Assembly: GCA_017465825.1 (NCBI GenBank)
Contig: JAFTVI010000035.1
Coordinates: 62,001-126,000 of the forward strand
DNA: 64,000 bases
Direction of reading: 5' to 3'
DNA from: Clostridia bacterium
Lineage (GTDB): Bacteria; Bacillota; Clostridia; Oscillospirales; Acutalibacteraceae
The notes under the pieces were generated by a model. That model was not told the origin of the DNA. It did no database searches and saw only the letters and a program-made list of their open reading frames with translations. This document shows, in pieces, positions 1 to 8,146 of this stretch; positions within the stretch are counted from its first letter, which is position 1; each line of letters starts with the position of its first letter. The translations under genes were made by a program, and so were the position numbers.

Positions 1-2
1 TT

Positions 3-413
3 TGCACATTTAATAACGCTGAATTCAGTTTTGAAATTTCAGAGAATATGAACCTGATTTGCCCTACAGGTGCTCAGCAGTATCCCGTATCTCAATGGAA
101 TATAGGCAGTATTCAATTGCTGCTAATGCCGATATTGGTATGTACTGCAATATCAATGCTTCAGATGTTTGTAAGCTTATTTGTAAGACCGTTGGTTTCA
201 TACGTGGTAAGCATTGTTATTTACTTTTCAAGTATGTATAAATTATCAGATTTGTTACTCGGAAATTATGCAATGATTTTGCGTTCCGATGAGATAGCAA
301 CAAACGGAGTATCTGCATTGAACGGCATAATATTTTCCGTTTGTCTGATATTTGCGTCTGTTATATGCGGATTATTATATTTTCAACATTACAATATATT
401 GAGCAGGGAGTAA
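3..413 (+). CDS. ABC transporter permease, C-terminal part (cut by window edge)
   Basis: The reading frame is open to the left edge, so only the last 136 codons are seen; the first ATG inside (48) is not the true start. The visible part holds three strongly hydrophobic segments, typical of the last membrane helices of an ABC-2 type permease. The stop codon lies three bases before the ATG of an ATPase gene, whose ribosome site overlaps this gene's end, so the two are translationally close. The ATPase has lantibiotic-immunity features, so this is probably the LanE/LanG-like membrane partner. Assignment rests on topology and context; no family motif is visible. Confidence 0.6.
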   Translation, partial: CTFNNAEFSFEISENMNLICPTGAQQYPVSQWNIGSIQLLLMPILVCTAISMLQMFVSLFVRPLVSYVVSIVIYFSSMYKLSDLLLGNYAMILRSDEIATNGVSALNGIIFSVCLIFASVICGLLYFQHYNILSRE

Positions 414-416
414 ATT

Positions 417-1076
417 ATGGCAATAGAATTCAAGAACGTAACTAAGAAAATTAAAAAAAATACAGTTATAAATAATGCGAATTTAACTATTGAAACCGGA
501 AAAATTACCGGTTTACAAGGCATAAACGGTTCCGGCAAGACAATGATGATGAGATTGATTGCCGGTCTTATAAAAGCAACCGAAGGTGAAGTTGTAATAG
601 ACGGCATAATTATAGGAAAAGATATTGATTTTCCGTTATCTTTAGGCATGATGTTGGAGAATCCTGCTTTTCTTAATTCTTATGACGGTTTTCACAATTT
701 AAGATTACTTGCTGATATTAACGGAATTATCAGTGATTCTGATATATATGAAAGCATCAATCGTGTAGGACTTGACGAGGCAAAGAATAAGAAATATAAG
801 AAGTATTCACTGGGTATGAAACAAAGACTTGGTATCGCAGCAGCAGTAATGGAATCACCTGATATTATTCTCTTGGATGAGCCTACAAACTCACTTGATT
901 CCGAAGGCGTTGAAATGGTAAAAAGGATTGTTTCTGAAGAAAAGGCAAGAGGAGCAACCATCGTCATCTCTTGTCACGATACTGCAATATTAAGCGAATT
1001 ATCTGATATCATTTATACCATTGAATCGGGTAAAATTACAGGTTGCATAAAGAATGGAAGTGATTCTGAGCAATGA
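417..1076 (+). CDS. ABC transporter ATP-binding protein, lantibiotic-immunity (LanF-like) type
   Basis: A 219-residue ATPase that should power a membrane exporter formed by the preceding permease. Walker A GINGSGKT is at residues 35-42, the signature YSLGMKQR near 130, Walker B IILLDEPT follows, and the switch histidine is in SCHD. At the Q-loop position the sequence reads MMLENPAF, with Glu in place of Gln. This 'E-loop' is a known trait of LanF-type ATPases (NukF, NisF) that expel lantibiotics. No lantibiotic genes are visible, so the role may be peptide-antibiotic resistance. It overlaps the next gene by four bases (ATGA). Confidence 0.9.
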   Translation: MAIEFKNVTKKIKKNTVINNANLTIETGKITGLQGINGSGKTMMMRLIAGLIKATEGEVVIDGIIIGKDIDFPLSLGMMLENPAFLNSYDGFHNLRLLADINGIISDSDIYESINRVGLDEAKNKKYKKYSLGMKQRLGIAAAVMESPDIILLDEPTNSLDSEGVEMVKRIVSEEKARGATIVISCHDTAILSELSDIIYTIESGKITGCIKNGSDSEQ

Positions 1077-1696
1077 AAAAGGAAATAAAAATAATTATCG
1101 GTGTTTCTGTTCCTATAATAATTGTTTTTCTGATATTATGGGGCGTAATGTTTTATAATACTGATTTAAATAAAATAGAGCAAAACGAAGAGATATATCA
1201 GATGGGTGAAGTAGTTGATATAGGTGATAATTTTTTCATAGATAAAGCAGAACAACCAAACGGATATTCAATATGTGTGAATAGTGTTGAGCTGGTAAAT
1301 TATACAGAAATATATAAACAAAACGGTAGTGAACCCGATCTTGAGATGTTTGGAGATTATCCGATGCCTGATGATGTGTATCTGCTCAATATTACTGTTA
1401 CAAACAAAGGCAATACAGACGGTGTTTTGTTTGTAATGAATTATGCTTTGTATAACGGGTCATTGAAGCTTACCGTTGATTATGTGTTGTGGGGGCTTAT
1501 GGATGAAAATTATAATAATGAATATTATCTGAAACTTGTCCCGGATTCATCAGCTGATATTACAATTCCCTTCATCCCTATGCCTGATGACCTTGCAACA
1601 GACAAAGATGAAGTTAATAACAGAATAAAAAATGAGAGCTTTTTATTTGAAATTTGTGATTATCCTGTTAGAAAATTTGTAGAAGTACATTTATAA
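1073..1696 (+). CDS. Membrane-anchored protein of unknown function, DUF5028-like
   Basis: A 207-residue protein with one N-terminal membrane helix (about residues 5-28) followed by an extracellular beta-rich domain. The segment near residues 100-125 (VYLLNITVTNKGN) resembles the DUF4352/DUF5028 style of exported immunoglobulin-like domain, in which such a strand is typical. The start overlaps the ATPase stop in ATGA, so it is translationally coupled to the transporter and may be an accessory or immunity-type component. There is no lipobox cysteine, so anchoring is by the uncleaved helix. The DUF assignment is from memory of the family and is not certain. Confidence 0.6.
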   Translation: MKKEIKIIIGVSVPIIIVFLILWGVMFYNTDLNKIEQNEEIYQMGEVVDIGDNFFIDKAEQPNGYSICVNSVELVNYTEIYKQNGSEPDLEMFGDYPMPDDVYLLNITVTNKGNTDGVLFVMNYALYNGSLKLTVDYVLWGLMDENYNNEYYLKLVPDSSADITIPFIPMPDDLATDKDEVNNRIKNESFLFEICDYPVRKFVEVHL

Positions 1697-1711
1697 ATTA
1701 ATTCTGAATTA

Positions 1712-1762
1712 AAGGCTAATATCAAGAACAATAACCTTGAATCTTGATATAGCCTTTTTTTA
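1712..1762 (+). terminator. Rho-independent terminator of the ABC operon
   Basis: AAGGCTAATATCAAG pairs with CTTGATATAGCCTT with one bulge, followed by seven T. It closes the transporter operon 16 bases after the stop. Confidence 0.85.
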
Positions 1763-1843
1763 TGCAATTATATGCTAATCAAAGGATTATTATAAATAAA
1801 TTATTGTAAGGTGTTACTTCAAGCAGTATGGATAAACATAACA

Positions 1844-1874
1844 AAGCCAGCTCGTGTTAAATGCGAGTTGGCTT
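1844..1874. repeat. Intergenic hairpin
   Basis: AAGCCAGCTCG and CGAGTTGGCTT form an 11-bp stem (one G-U) around a nine-base loop. There is no run of T on either side, so it is not a clear terminator. The rest of the 1697-2024 gap shows no gene I can support. Confidence 0.5.
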
Positions 1875-1986
1875 AAATCATATTCAAAAATAAATTTTAC
1901 GTATAATTATTTATCTGTATGGTTTCGGCAAAAACTGACACCACCTTTTCTTTTTCGAAAAAGTTCTTGACAAATAAACAAAAGTT

Positions 1987-2018
1987 ACAGCGGCAAGAGG
2001 AGTGACTCTTACCGCTGT
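1987..2018 (-). terminator. Terminator after metG
   Basis: On the minus strand ACAGCGGTAAGAG pairs with CTCTTGCCGCTGT and is followed by a T-rich tract (AACTTTTG). It lies just past the metG stop. Confidence 0.7.
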
Positions 2019-2024
2019 TTTGTC

Positions 2025-3608
2025 TTATTCTATTCTTTGGAACAGTATGGATATTTCTTTTGAAATCTTCTTCAGGTTTACTGTTTTCTCCTGCCAAGTC
2101 AAATCAATTTGGAGCCAATCAGCTATTTTTTCTGATGAAAAAGGTAAAATCGGATAAAGCAGAACCGCAATATTTGCAATCAGATAAACACAGTCAGAAA
2201 TTGTTTTTCTGCAATCTGCAATATCCTCTGTTCTTGTTTTCCAAGGCTGCTTTGAGTCGTAATATGCATTACCGAAGCGGATGAGTTCAAATATTTCTTC
2301 AAGTGCCTCACGGAAACATCCTTTTTCAATTTTTGTTCCGACTGATTCAAATGCAGCATTCACTTTTGATTTTATATCATTACCGACAGATGATTCTGCA
2401 ATCTCGGAGTTCAGATACTTAACTGAGAATGCAAGTGTTCTGTTTACAAAGTTGCCCCAAGCACCAACGAGCTCGGAATTATTCTGTGTTCTGAACTCTC
2501 TGAAAGAAAAGTCTGCATCCCTTTTTTCGGGACCGTTTGCAATAAAGAAATATCTTATGGCATCAGGATTATAATCATTCACTATATCCTTTACCCATAC
2601 TGCATGATTCTGACTTGTGGATATTTTTTTGCCTTCAAGAGTAACATATTCACTTGATATAATTTCATCAGGCAAATGCAGATTTTCTCCGTGTGCAAGT
2701 AAAAGTGACGGCAAAATTATTGTGTGGAAAGGAATGTTATCTTTGCCGTGCACATAATAGTGTCGGCTGTTTTCTCCGTAAACATCTTCGAAATCAAGGT
2801 TCCTTTCTTTACACAATACAGATGTTGCGGAAAGATAACCAAGCACATTTTCTGCCCATATATAAATTTTCTTGTCTTGATAACCCTCCTTCGGAACATC
2901 AATACCCCAATTCAAATCTCTTGTGATTGCTCTGTCACGAAGTCCTTCGTCAATATATCTTTTTGTGAATGCAACTGCATTTTTACGCCAATACGGATGT
3001 GAGTTCAGAAACGCAGTAAGCTCATCTTTAAGTTCTGATATAAGAAGAAAGATCTGTGTTGTTTCATTAAAAACAATATGAGTATAACACTCAGAGCATT
3101 TTGCATTTATAAGTGAATCTGCATCAAAGATTTCGCCGCAGGCATCACATTGGTCACCTCTTGCAGATTTTCCGCAAACGGGACAGATGCCAACCACCAA
3201 TCTGTCTGTAAGAACCTGCTGACAAGTCGGGCAATATGCCTGCTTAACTGTTCTTTCTTCAATATATTTGCTCTCATACAGTTTTTTATGAAAGTCAGTT
3301 ACAAATGCTTTGTGCCTTTCATCGGTTGTTTTAGTGTACAAATCATAAGAAAAGCCGAGCTTTCTGAATACATCACAAAATTCGTTATGATAGAATTCGC
3401 TGATTTCTGCAGGTGTTTTGTTTTCCTGTTTAGCTCTAATGGTTATAGGTGTACCGTGACAGTCACTGCCCGATACATAGAAAACTCTTTCACCTTTAAG
3501 TCTGAAATAACGGGCAAGCACATCACCCGGCAATAGTGCCGCTAAATGCCCGATATGGAGCGAGCCGTTAGCATACGGCCAAGCTCCGCCAATAATAATG
3601 TTGTTCAT
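2025..3608 (-). CDS. metG: Methionyl-tRNA synthetase
   Basis: Class I synthetase that charges tRNA-Met. The HIGH motif is HIGH at residues 18-21, and the KMSKS loop reads KISTS. A zinc region with several Cys-x-x-Cys pairs (CPTC, CPVC, CDAC, CSEC) gives the double-knuckle arrangement seen in E. coli-type enzymes rather than the single knuckle of the usual Bacillus enzyme. At 527 residues it lacks the C-terminal tRNA-binding extension found in many homologues. The start has a GAGG site. It is preceded by a T-box leader whose specifier is AUG, which independently confirms the amino acid. It may be a second, MetRS2-like copy, judging by KISTS and the zinc pattern. Confidence 0.95.
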   Translation of the reverse strand: MNNIIIGGAWPYANGSLHIGHLAALLPGDVLARYFRLKGERVFYVSGSDCHGTPITIRAKQENKTPAEISEFYHNEFCDVFRKLGFSYDLYTKTTDERHKAFVTDFHKKLYESKYIEERTVKQAYCPTCQQVLTDRLVVGICPVCGKSARGDQCDACGEIFDADSLINAKCSECYTHIVFNETTQIFLLISELKDELTAFLNSHPYWRKNAVAFTKRYIDEGLRDRAITRDLNWGIDVPKEGYQDKKIYIWAENVLGYLSATSVLCKERNLDFEDVYGENSRHYYVHGKDNIPFHTIILPSLLLAHGENLHLPDEIISSEYVTLEGKKISTSQNHAVWVKDIVNDYNPDAIRYFFIANGPEKRDADFSFREFRTQNNSELVGAWGNFVNRTLAFSVKYLNSEIAESSVGNDIKSKVNAAFESVGTKIEKGCFREALEEIFELIRFGNAYYDSKQPWKTRTEDIADCRKTISDCVYLIANIAVLLYPILPFSSEKIADWLQIDLTWQEKTVNLKKISKEISILFQRIE

Positions 3609-3661
3609 GTTTAATTCCTCATTTCTTTAGTTTAGTAACATTCGTGTAAATCAGTTTTACA

Positions 3662-3960
3662 AATAAAAAAACGCTCTCACCCCCATACAAAGTACAAGGG
3701 ACGAGAGCAAAACTCACGTGTTACCACCCTAATTCACTTGTTTCTCACGACAACAAGCCTTATCAAGTTCGGATAGGAAATGATCTATCGAAACTCTATC
3801 GCTGTTACGGGCGATCCCGGCGTAGCCTAACATAAAGCTCGGTACGCAGCTCAGAGACCATGTTCGGCAGAATTCACTTTACCCATTCACAGCACATCCA
3901 AAAGATGATGGGATTCTCTGAAAAGCTTCAAATGCTTACTCTTTCTCGTCATTGCTATTG
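3662..3960 (-). promoter_or_regulatory. T-box riboswitch (methionine) upstream of metG
   Basis: The leader reads uncharged tRNA-Met. On the minus strand the T-box sequence AGGGTGGTAACACG lies at 3730-3717; its bulge TGGT can pair with ACCA, the 3' end of a tRNA with discriminator A. In the specifier loop (GAACATGG, 3865-3858) the codon is ATG at 3861-3859, flanked by TCAGAGA/TCTCTGA stem halves. The terminator stem GCTCTCGTCCC / GGGGGTGAGAGC ends in seven T (3708-3664). All parts agree with control by methionyl-tRNA charging: uncharged tRNA favours the antiterminator and metG is expressed. Confidence 0.95.
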
Positions 3961-3965
3961 TATGT

Positions 3966-3994
3966 AATATATCACACTTAAAATAAAAAATCAA
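3966..3994 (-). promoter_or_regulatory. Promoter of the T-box-metG transcript
   Basis: Minus strand TTGATT (3994-3989), 17-base spacer, TATATT (3971-3966). It sits directly upstream of T-box stem I. Confidence 0.75.
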
Positions 3995-4163
3995 CTAAAG
4001 CCACAATTAATATTTATATTATTAGAACTTTTTAACAACTAATTTCTTTTACAATTATGCATTTCGACAAAATTTGAGTAAATATTCATTTTTAGTGTTA
4101 CTTTTTCCTGTTATAAGCACTTTATAAATATAAGACATTATTTTATCTTAAGGAAAAGTAATT

Positions 4164-4643
4164 ATGGAAGTTAAAGAAATCGAACAAACAAAGACAAAAG
4201 AGAAAATAATTGAAGTGTTAGACACAAACGGCATAGATTACAATACAACAAAGTGCAACGGTTGCGAAAGAATCTGTATTTCAGTTGGTGATATGCCGAA
4301 TTATTGTAATTCCGCGATAACCGTTCAGACTTGTAACAAGGATGTGCTTTGCAGAGTATATCTCAATGAGATTATGTTCATTGCAATCGAAAACAGAAAA
4401 TCCGTTCTGTATCTGACTGACAGAAAGATTGAAACACACTACCCAATAGACTACTGGAAAGAAATACTTGATAATGTGATTTTCGCTCAGCCTCATTACA
4501 GCTACATAGTAAATCTCAATTATGTTGATGAAGTAACAAAGGATTTTGTCAAAATCAAATTTGGCAACAAAGAATATTCCGTTTATACTTCATCAAGAAA
4601 AATCGGCACTTTCAAAAAAGCTTTCTTGAATTTAAAAAGATAA
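4164..4643 (+). CDS. LytTR-domain transcriptional regulator without a receiver domain
   Basis: A 159-residue protein. The C-terminal two thirds (about residues 60-159) fits a LytTR DNA-binding domain: it has the IMFIAIENRKSVLYL strand pair, the conserved HYSYIVNLNYV near 112-122 and the basic end. There is no response-regulator receiver; instead residues 31-63 carry six cysteines (31, 34, 38, 48, 57, 63). LytTR-only proteins usually control one or a few nearby genes. No DUF3021 partner follows here. The gene stands alone in an AT-rich region; the ribosome site is AAGGAAAAG upstream of the ATG. Confidence 0.8.
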   Translation: MEVKEIEQTKTKEKIIEVLDTNGIDYNTTKCNGCERICISVGDMPNYCNSAITVQTCNKDVLCRVYLNEIMFIAIENRKSVLYLTDRKIETHYPIDYWKEILDNVIFAQPHYSYIVNLNYVDEVTKDFVKIKFGNKEYSVYTSSRKIGTFKKAFLNLKR

Positions 4644-5169
4644 CCCCCGTATCAAACAACCAAATGTAATGTGTGAATAGAGTTAATAAAATTGAGATTA
4701 GAATTAGCAATGAATTGATATTCGAATGATTAAATAGCGGCAGAGTGAATTAACCCTGTCGTCATATAATTTTGCCTGCATTGACCTTTGATGCATAAAT
4801 GAGAATAATTGTTTTGAAATAATCTTAGAGGTGCTTTTGTGACTGCTTGAGTTTATACTTTTAAGGCTTTGTATCAAGGTCTCAAGAACAATATAAGGCT
4901 TATCTAAAATCGTCAATTAACAAACTAAAGAAAAAACAAACCGCATCACAGCATAATTGCTATAGTGTTTTTTACATGTCAAGTGTCAAAAAACAAGCGT
5001 TTTTGTCGAAAATAAGCGCATTTTTGTATTAGTGGTTGAAAATAGTTCTTTTATCGGATAGAATTAAAAAAAATAACGGATTTGTCATCATTTCAAAATA
5101 TTTAGCAATTTGTTTGTTGAATAATTTTTAAATAGCGATTTGTTATTAAGATTAAAGAAGGTGGTTATT
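4644..5169. other. AT-rich intergenic region, no supported gene
   Basis: About 520 bases between the LytTR gene and the membrane-protein gene. A 70-codon frame on the minus strand (4916-4704) has no ribosome site and no recognisable domain. The stretch is very AT-rich near the next gene, as expected for an upstream region of an acquired locus. Confidence 0.4.
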
Positions 5170-6345
5170 ATGAGCAGTAAAAAAACAGAAAGAAAAGAGA
5201 AAATTATTAATAAAGAGAAAATTATTAATGTTATTAAACCTTTATTGCTGACTTTTCTTCCAATAATATTTAAAAATTATTATGACCTTTGGAAAGATAA
5301 TAAAAATATTTCCGAAAACAGCATGCCACTATTTGTTTTTATTATTTTTGTGTTGCTTGATGTTATAGCAATTATATATTTTAGTTATTATGACTTTCAA
5401 ATTAGAGATAAGGATCTTAAATTGCAAATTAAAGCGTATAAAAAAGAGCTTAAAGAAAAAAATGGTATTATTAAAAATAATGCAACCCTATTAAATAGTA
5501 ATGCAGATAAAATAATTGGTTATAAAAATATAATTGCTGAAAAAGATAAAGACATAGAAGAACTTAGAAAATCATTAACTGAACTTAATTTAGAAAATGA
5601 AAAACATAAGCACAACCTTATCTTAAATTCTAATAGTTCAAAAGCCATCGCGTTTGCATTAATTGATGAAATTGTTAGTGGTACGGCAGATAATTTATAT
5701 CAGGAAATAAAACGAATAAGGAATGATGAACATTCAGAAATCCGAGATTGGAGTATAGTAGAAACATACTGTGATAAAATCTGCAATACCTTATTTAATT
5801 ATATAAAAAAGATTGCAAAATGCGGAAATTTGTTTTCTGTTAGTATAATTTTCAAGATGAACAAAGCATCAAAAGAAGGCTATTTTATGCCTTCTCGTGT
5901 TAGTTCTGATAAACATAGACCTAGCATATATAGAAATTTTGAACCAAAAGATAAATATGAAAATTACTGCTTTAATGCTTTGTTCGAGAATAATTCAACA
6001 AAACATAAGATATATATGAATAATGAATCACTAAGACGAGACTTTGAAAATTACAATCCTCATCATTCACAATATATTGGTATTCCCATATGCTGTACTG
6101 GAGGTAAAAAAATAGCATTAATTCAGGTTGTAGCTTATGAAAAGAGCTTGATTTCTGATTCAGAAAAGTTGTTAGAAGAATTGATTACTGAATTATTTAT
6201 ACCGATTTCAAATCTAGTTTTTCTTATTGACAAAATAGAAAATTCATTGCAAATATTAAGCAATGTGAATTCTAATTCCTTAGAACAAAAAACAAAAAAA
6301 GGATTTAAAGAATTATTTTCAGGAGGTAACCGTGCAACGAGATAG
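5170..6345 (+). CDS. Membrane-anchored coiled-coil protein with GAF-like C-terminal domain
   Basis: A 391-residue protein, starting at the ATG after GAAGGTGG rather than at an ATG 30 bases upstream. Two hydrophobic segments (about 21-40 and 52-74) form a hairpin in the membrane, followed by a charged coiled coil (76-150) and a mixed alpha/beta domain (about 165-375) whose strand HSQYIGIPICC and closing segment IALIQVVAYEK resemble the core of GAF sensor domains. It is not matched to a named family. It overlaps the next gene, a MazF/PemK-like toxin, by 14 bases, so the two are made together; it may sense a signal and hold or release the toxin, replacing a normal antitoxin. Its base composition is clearly more AT-rich than flanking genes, suggesting transfer. 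Confidence 0.65.
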   Translation: MSSKKTERKEKIINKEKIINVIKPLLLTFLPIIFKNYYDLWKDNKNISENSMPLFVFIIFVLLDVIAIIYFSYYDFQIRDKDLKLQIKAYKKELKEKNGIIKNNATLLNSNADKIIGYKNIIAEKDKDIEELRKSLTELNLENEKHKHNLILNSNSSKAIAFALIDEIVSGTADNLYQEIKRIRNDEHSEIRDWSIVETYCDKICNTLFNYIKKIAKCGNLFSVSIIFKMNKASKEGYFMPSRVSSDKHRPSIYRNFEPKDKYENYCFNALFENNSTKHKIYMNNESLRRDFENYNPHHSQYIGIPICCTGGKKIALIQVVAYEKSLISDSEKLLEELITELFIPISNLVFLIDKIENSLQILSNVNSNSLEQKTKKGFKELFSGGNRATR

Positions 6346-6814
6346 TTTATTTAAAACTAAGTTGAGTATTATAAGGAAAACTATTCTGTTAAAAGATAAA
6401 AAAACGATCGATTGGATACACTTTATATTAAATGATAGATCTTTTAAAACACTTCCACATAGTTATGAGTCATTAAAAAAAGGTAATGTATTGTGGATGA
6501 ATTTTGGAGCAAATATTGGTAATGAGTTCTCTGGTATGCACCCTGCTCTCATATTGAAAGTGCACATAAAAAGCGGGGATGTATATGTTATACCAATTGA
6601 TTCTGGATATAGTAAGTCCACCTTGGAATATCAATATGATATTCCAAGGATATATGGATTTAAAGACAAACCAAGATATGTAAACTTATATAGGGCGCAG
6701 TGGCTGAGTGTGAAGAGAATAGATTTTGAAAACAGAGTTGGTCATATTGATAAGAAACTTTTAGAGAAAATTAGTGATTCATTAAAAAAATTTGATAATC
6801 GTATTGACAAATGA
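6332..6814 (+). CDS. MazF/PemK-like toxin (predicted endoribonuclease)
   Basis: A 160-residue protein starting at GTG just after a strong AGGAGGT site inside the end of the preceding gene. Residues 51-75 read GNVLWMNFGANIG, then NEFSGMHPALIL, matching the PemK/MazF core (G-x-I-V-W-V-x-F-G-x-N-x-G-S-E ... RPALVI). The catalytic Arg of MazF is represented by His70, so activity may differ. A helical N-terminal extension of about 45 residues precedes the toxin fold; canonical MazF is near 115 residues. No MazE/AbrB-like antitoxin is adjacent; the only partner is the membrane protein upstream. RNase activity is inferred from the family. Confidence 0.75.
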   Translation: MQRDSLFKTKLSIIRKTILLKDKKTIDWIHFILNDRSFKTLPHSYESLKKGNVLWMNFGANIGNEFSGMHPALILKVHIKSGDVYVIPIDSGYSKSTLEYQYDIPRIYGFKDKPRYVNLYRAQWLSVKRIDFENRVGHIDKKLLEKISDSLKKFDNRIDK

Positions 6815-6844
6815 TACTTTGTAGTGTAAAATTAAATGGAATTA

Positions 6845-7053
6845 TTCGCAAACTCAGTGATAGTTCATAAACTCAGTGATAGTTCATAAACTCAGTGATA
6901 GTTCATAAACTCAGTGATAGTTCGCAAACTCAGTGATAGTTCATAAACTCATTGATAGTTCATAAACTCAGTGATAGTTCATAAACTCAGTGATAGTTCG
7001 CAAACTCAGTGATAGTTCGCAAACTCAGTGATAGTTCACAGACTTTGTGATAG
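6845..7053. repeat. Eleven tandem 19-bp repeats
   Basis: The unit TTCATAAACTCAGTGATAG (variant TTCGCAAACTCAGTGATAG) repeats head to tail eleven times without spacers; the sixth unit has one change and the last is diverged. Each unit holds AACT and AGTT as short inverted arms seven bases apart. It begins 30 bases after the toxin stop. The period is not a multiple of three and the array is not coding. Confidence 0.95.
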
Positions 7054-7063
7054 ATCAACAATA

Positions 7064-7122
7064 TTCCCATTACAGTTCTCATCAAGAAATTTGTAATGGG
7101 AAATTTATTTTATCTTTTTTTC
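7064..7122 (+). terminator. Terminator closing the sensor-toxin locus
   Basis: TTCCCATTACA and TGTAATGGGAA form a perfect 11-bp stem followed by a T-rich tract. It lies just beyond the tandem repeats, so these would be in the 3' end of the toxin transcript. Confidence 0.8.
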
Positions 7123-7186
7123 AATATGTATCTTTGTGTGCTGAGCAAAAAAAGTTTTCGAACCACTACGATGCGGATTTTACACT

Positions 7187-8056
7187 CTATTTCTTTACAA
7201 CAGGAACCCATATTTCACTACGGTAATCGGAGCTTCCCATATTACCTTCGGTATAAGCTTCAATATCCATTTCATAGGTAGGTTCATAACTTGATGTCGG
7301 GAAGAATTCGGAAACAATCTTGTGCCACATATCCTGCATAGCTTTCGGCATTGCACCTTTGCATTCAAATACAGCCCAAGTTCTTGCAGATATGGTGTTT
7401 TTTCTGAACCCTTCGGGCACCTCGGTGTTTTCATCACATTTTGCTGCGATTGAATAATCAAAAGTCTTTGCGTTTTCGGGAAGATTTCCATAACACACAC
7501 CGAATATGAAGGTTTTGTCTGTCGTTAATTCCGTTAATCTCTTAACGGTTCCGTCTTTGTGAGAACGTGTCCAGAAAGCGGGAATACTTTTTGCATTTTC
7601 TGAATTTTCAACAGTATGTGCTTCAACCTTTTCAATAATATCAAAAGCCTCTTTTTCTACGATTTTGTAGTCCATTATATTGCCTCCGCTTAATGTAATT
7701 TTCACAGTAAGACGGGAAAAGGATTTGAGATTACTGCCGTTACTTCGGGCTTGTGACGGTAATATTCCGTGAAACTTCTGAAAAGCTTTTGCGAAGCTGT
7801 CTGGACTTTCATAACCGTATTTTATTGCAACATCAATAACTTTAGCATTAGTGGTTGCAAGCTCTCTGCCGGCAAGAGTCAATCTGCGGTTACGGATATA
7901 TTCACCCAAAGTGAAGCCGCAAAGAATACTGAACACACGCTGAAAATGATAGCTTGAAGAATAGCACTGCTTTGCCACTTCTTCATAGTCAATCACTTCA
8001 GTAAGATTATCTTCGATGTAATCTATTGCTCGTTGTATTCCGATAATCCAATCCAT
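7187..8056 (-). CDS. AraC-family regulator with GyrI-like effector-binding domain
   Basis: A 289-residue regulator. Residues 1-100 form the double helix-turn-helix of the AraC/XylS family (YHFQRVFSILCGFTLGEYIRNRRL and VIDVAIKYGYESPDSFAKAFQKFHG are the two recognition regions). Residues about 130-289 match the GyrI-like/effector-binding domain of Rob- and BmrR-type regulators, which binds small hydrophobic ligands. It starts at ATG after GGAGGGAG. The Nudix gene lies 90 bases upstream on the same strand, so both may share a transcript. Its targets are not evident here. Confidence 0.9.
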   Translation of the reverse strand: MDWIIGIQRAIDYIEDNLTEVIDYEEVAKQCYSSSYHFQRVFSILCGFTLGEYIRNRRLTLAGRELATTNAKVIDVAIKYGYESPDSFAKAFQKFHGILPSQARSNGSNLKSFSRLTVKITLSGGNIMDYKIVEKEAFDIIEKVEAHTVENSENAKSIPAFWTRSHKDGTVKRLTELTTDKTFIFGVCYGNLPENAKTFDYSIAAKCDENTEVPEGFRKNTISARTWAVFECKGAMPKAMQDMWHKIVSEFFPTSSYEPTYEMDIEAYTEGNMGSSDYRSEIWVPVVKK

Positions 8057-8146
8057 TGTTCTCCCTCCTTGTCTGTCTTAATTCTAACAGAAGGCTGAAA
8101 AGATTTCCCGACATTATGTGTTAAGTGTTGTCGGGAATTTATTGAT

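Noticed and set aside
1897..2097. 66-codon minus-strand frame overlapping the metG end
   Set aside because: It overlaps the metG stop and the terminator hairpin, has no ribosome site and odd composition.
4704..4916. 70-codon frame on the minus strand
   Set aside because: No ribosome site, no promoter and no recognisable domain; at most a decayed remnant.
6845..7053. CRISPR array
   Set aside because: The 19-bp units are directly adjacent with no unique spacers, and no cas gene is near.
7096..7281. 61-codon plus-strand frame
   Set aside because: It begins in the terminator region and runs antisense into the AraC-type gene; no ribosome site.
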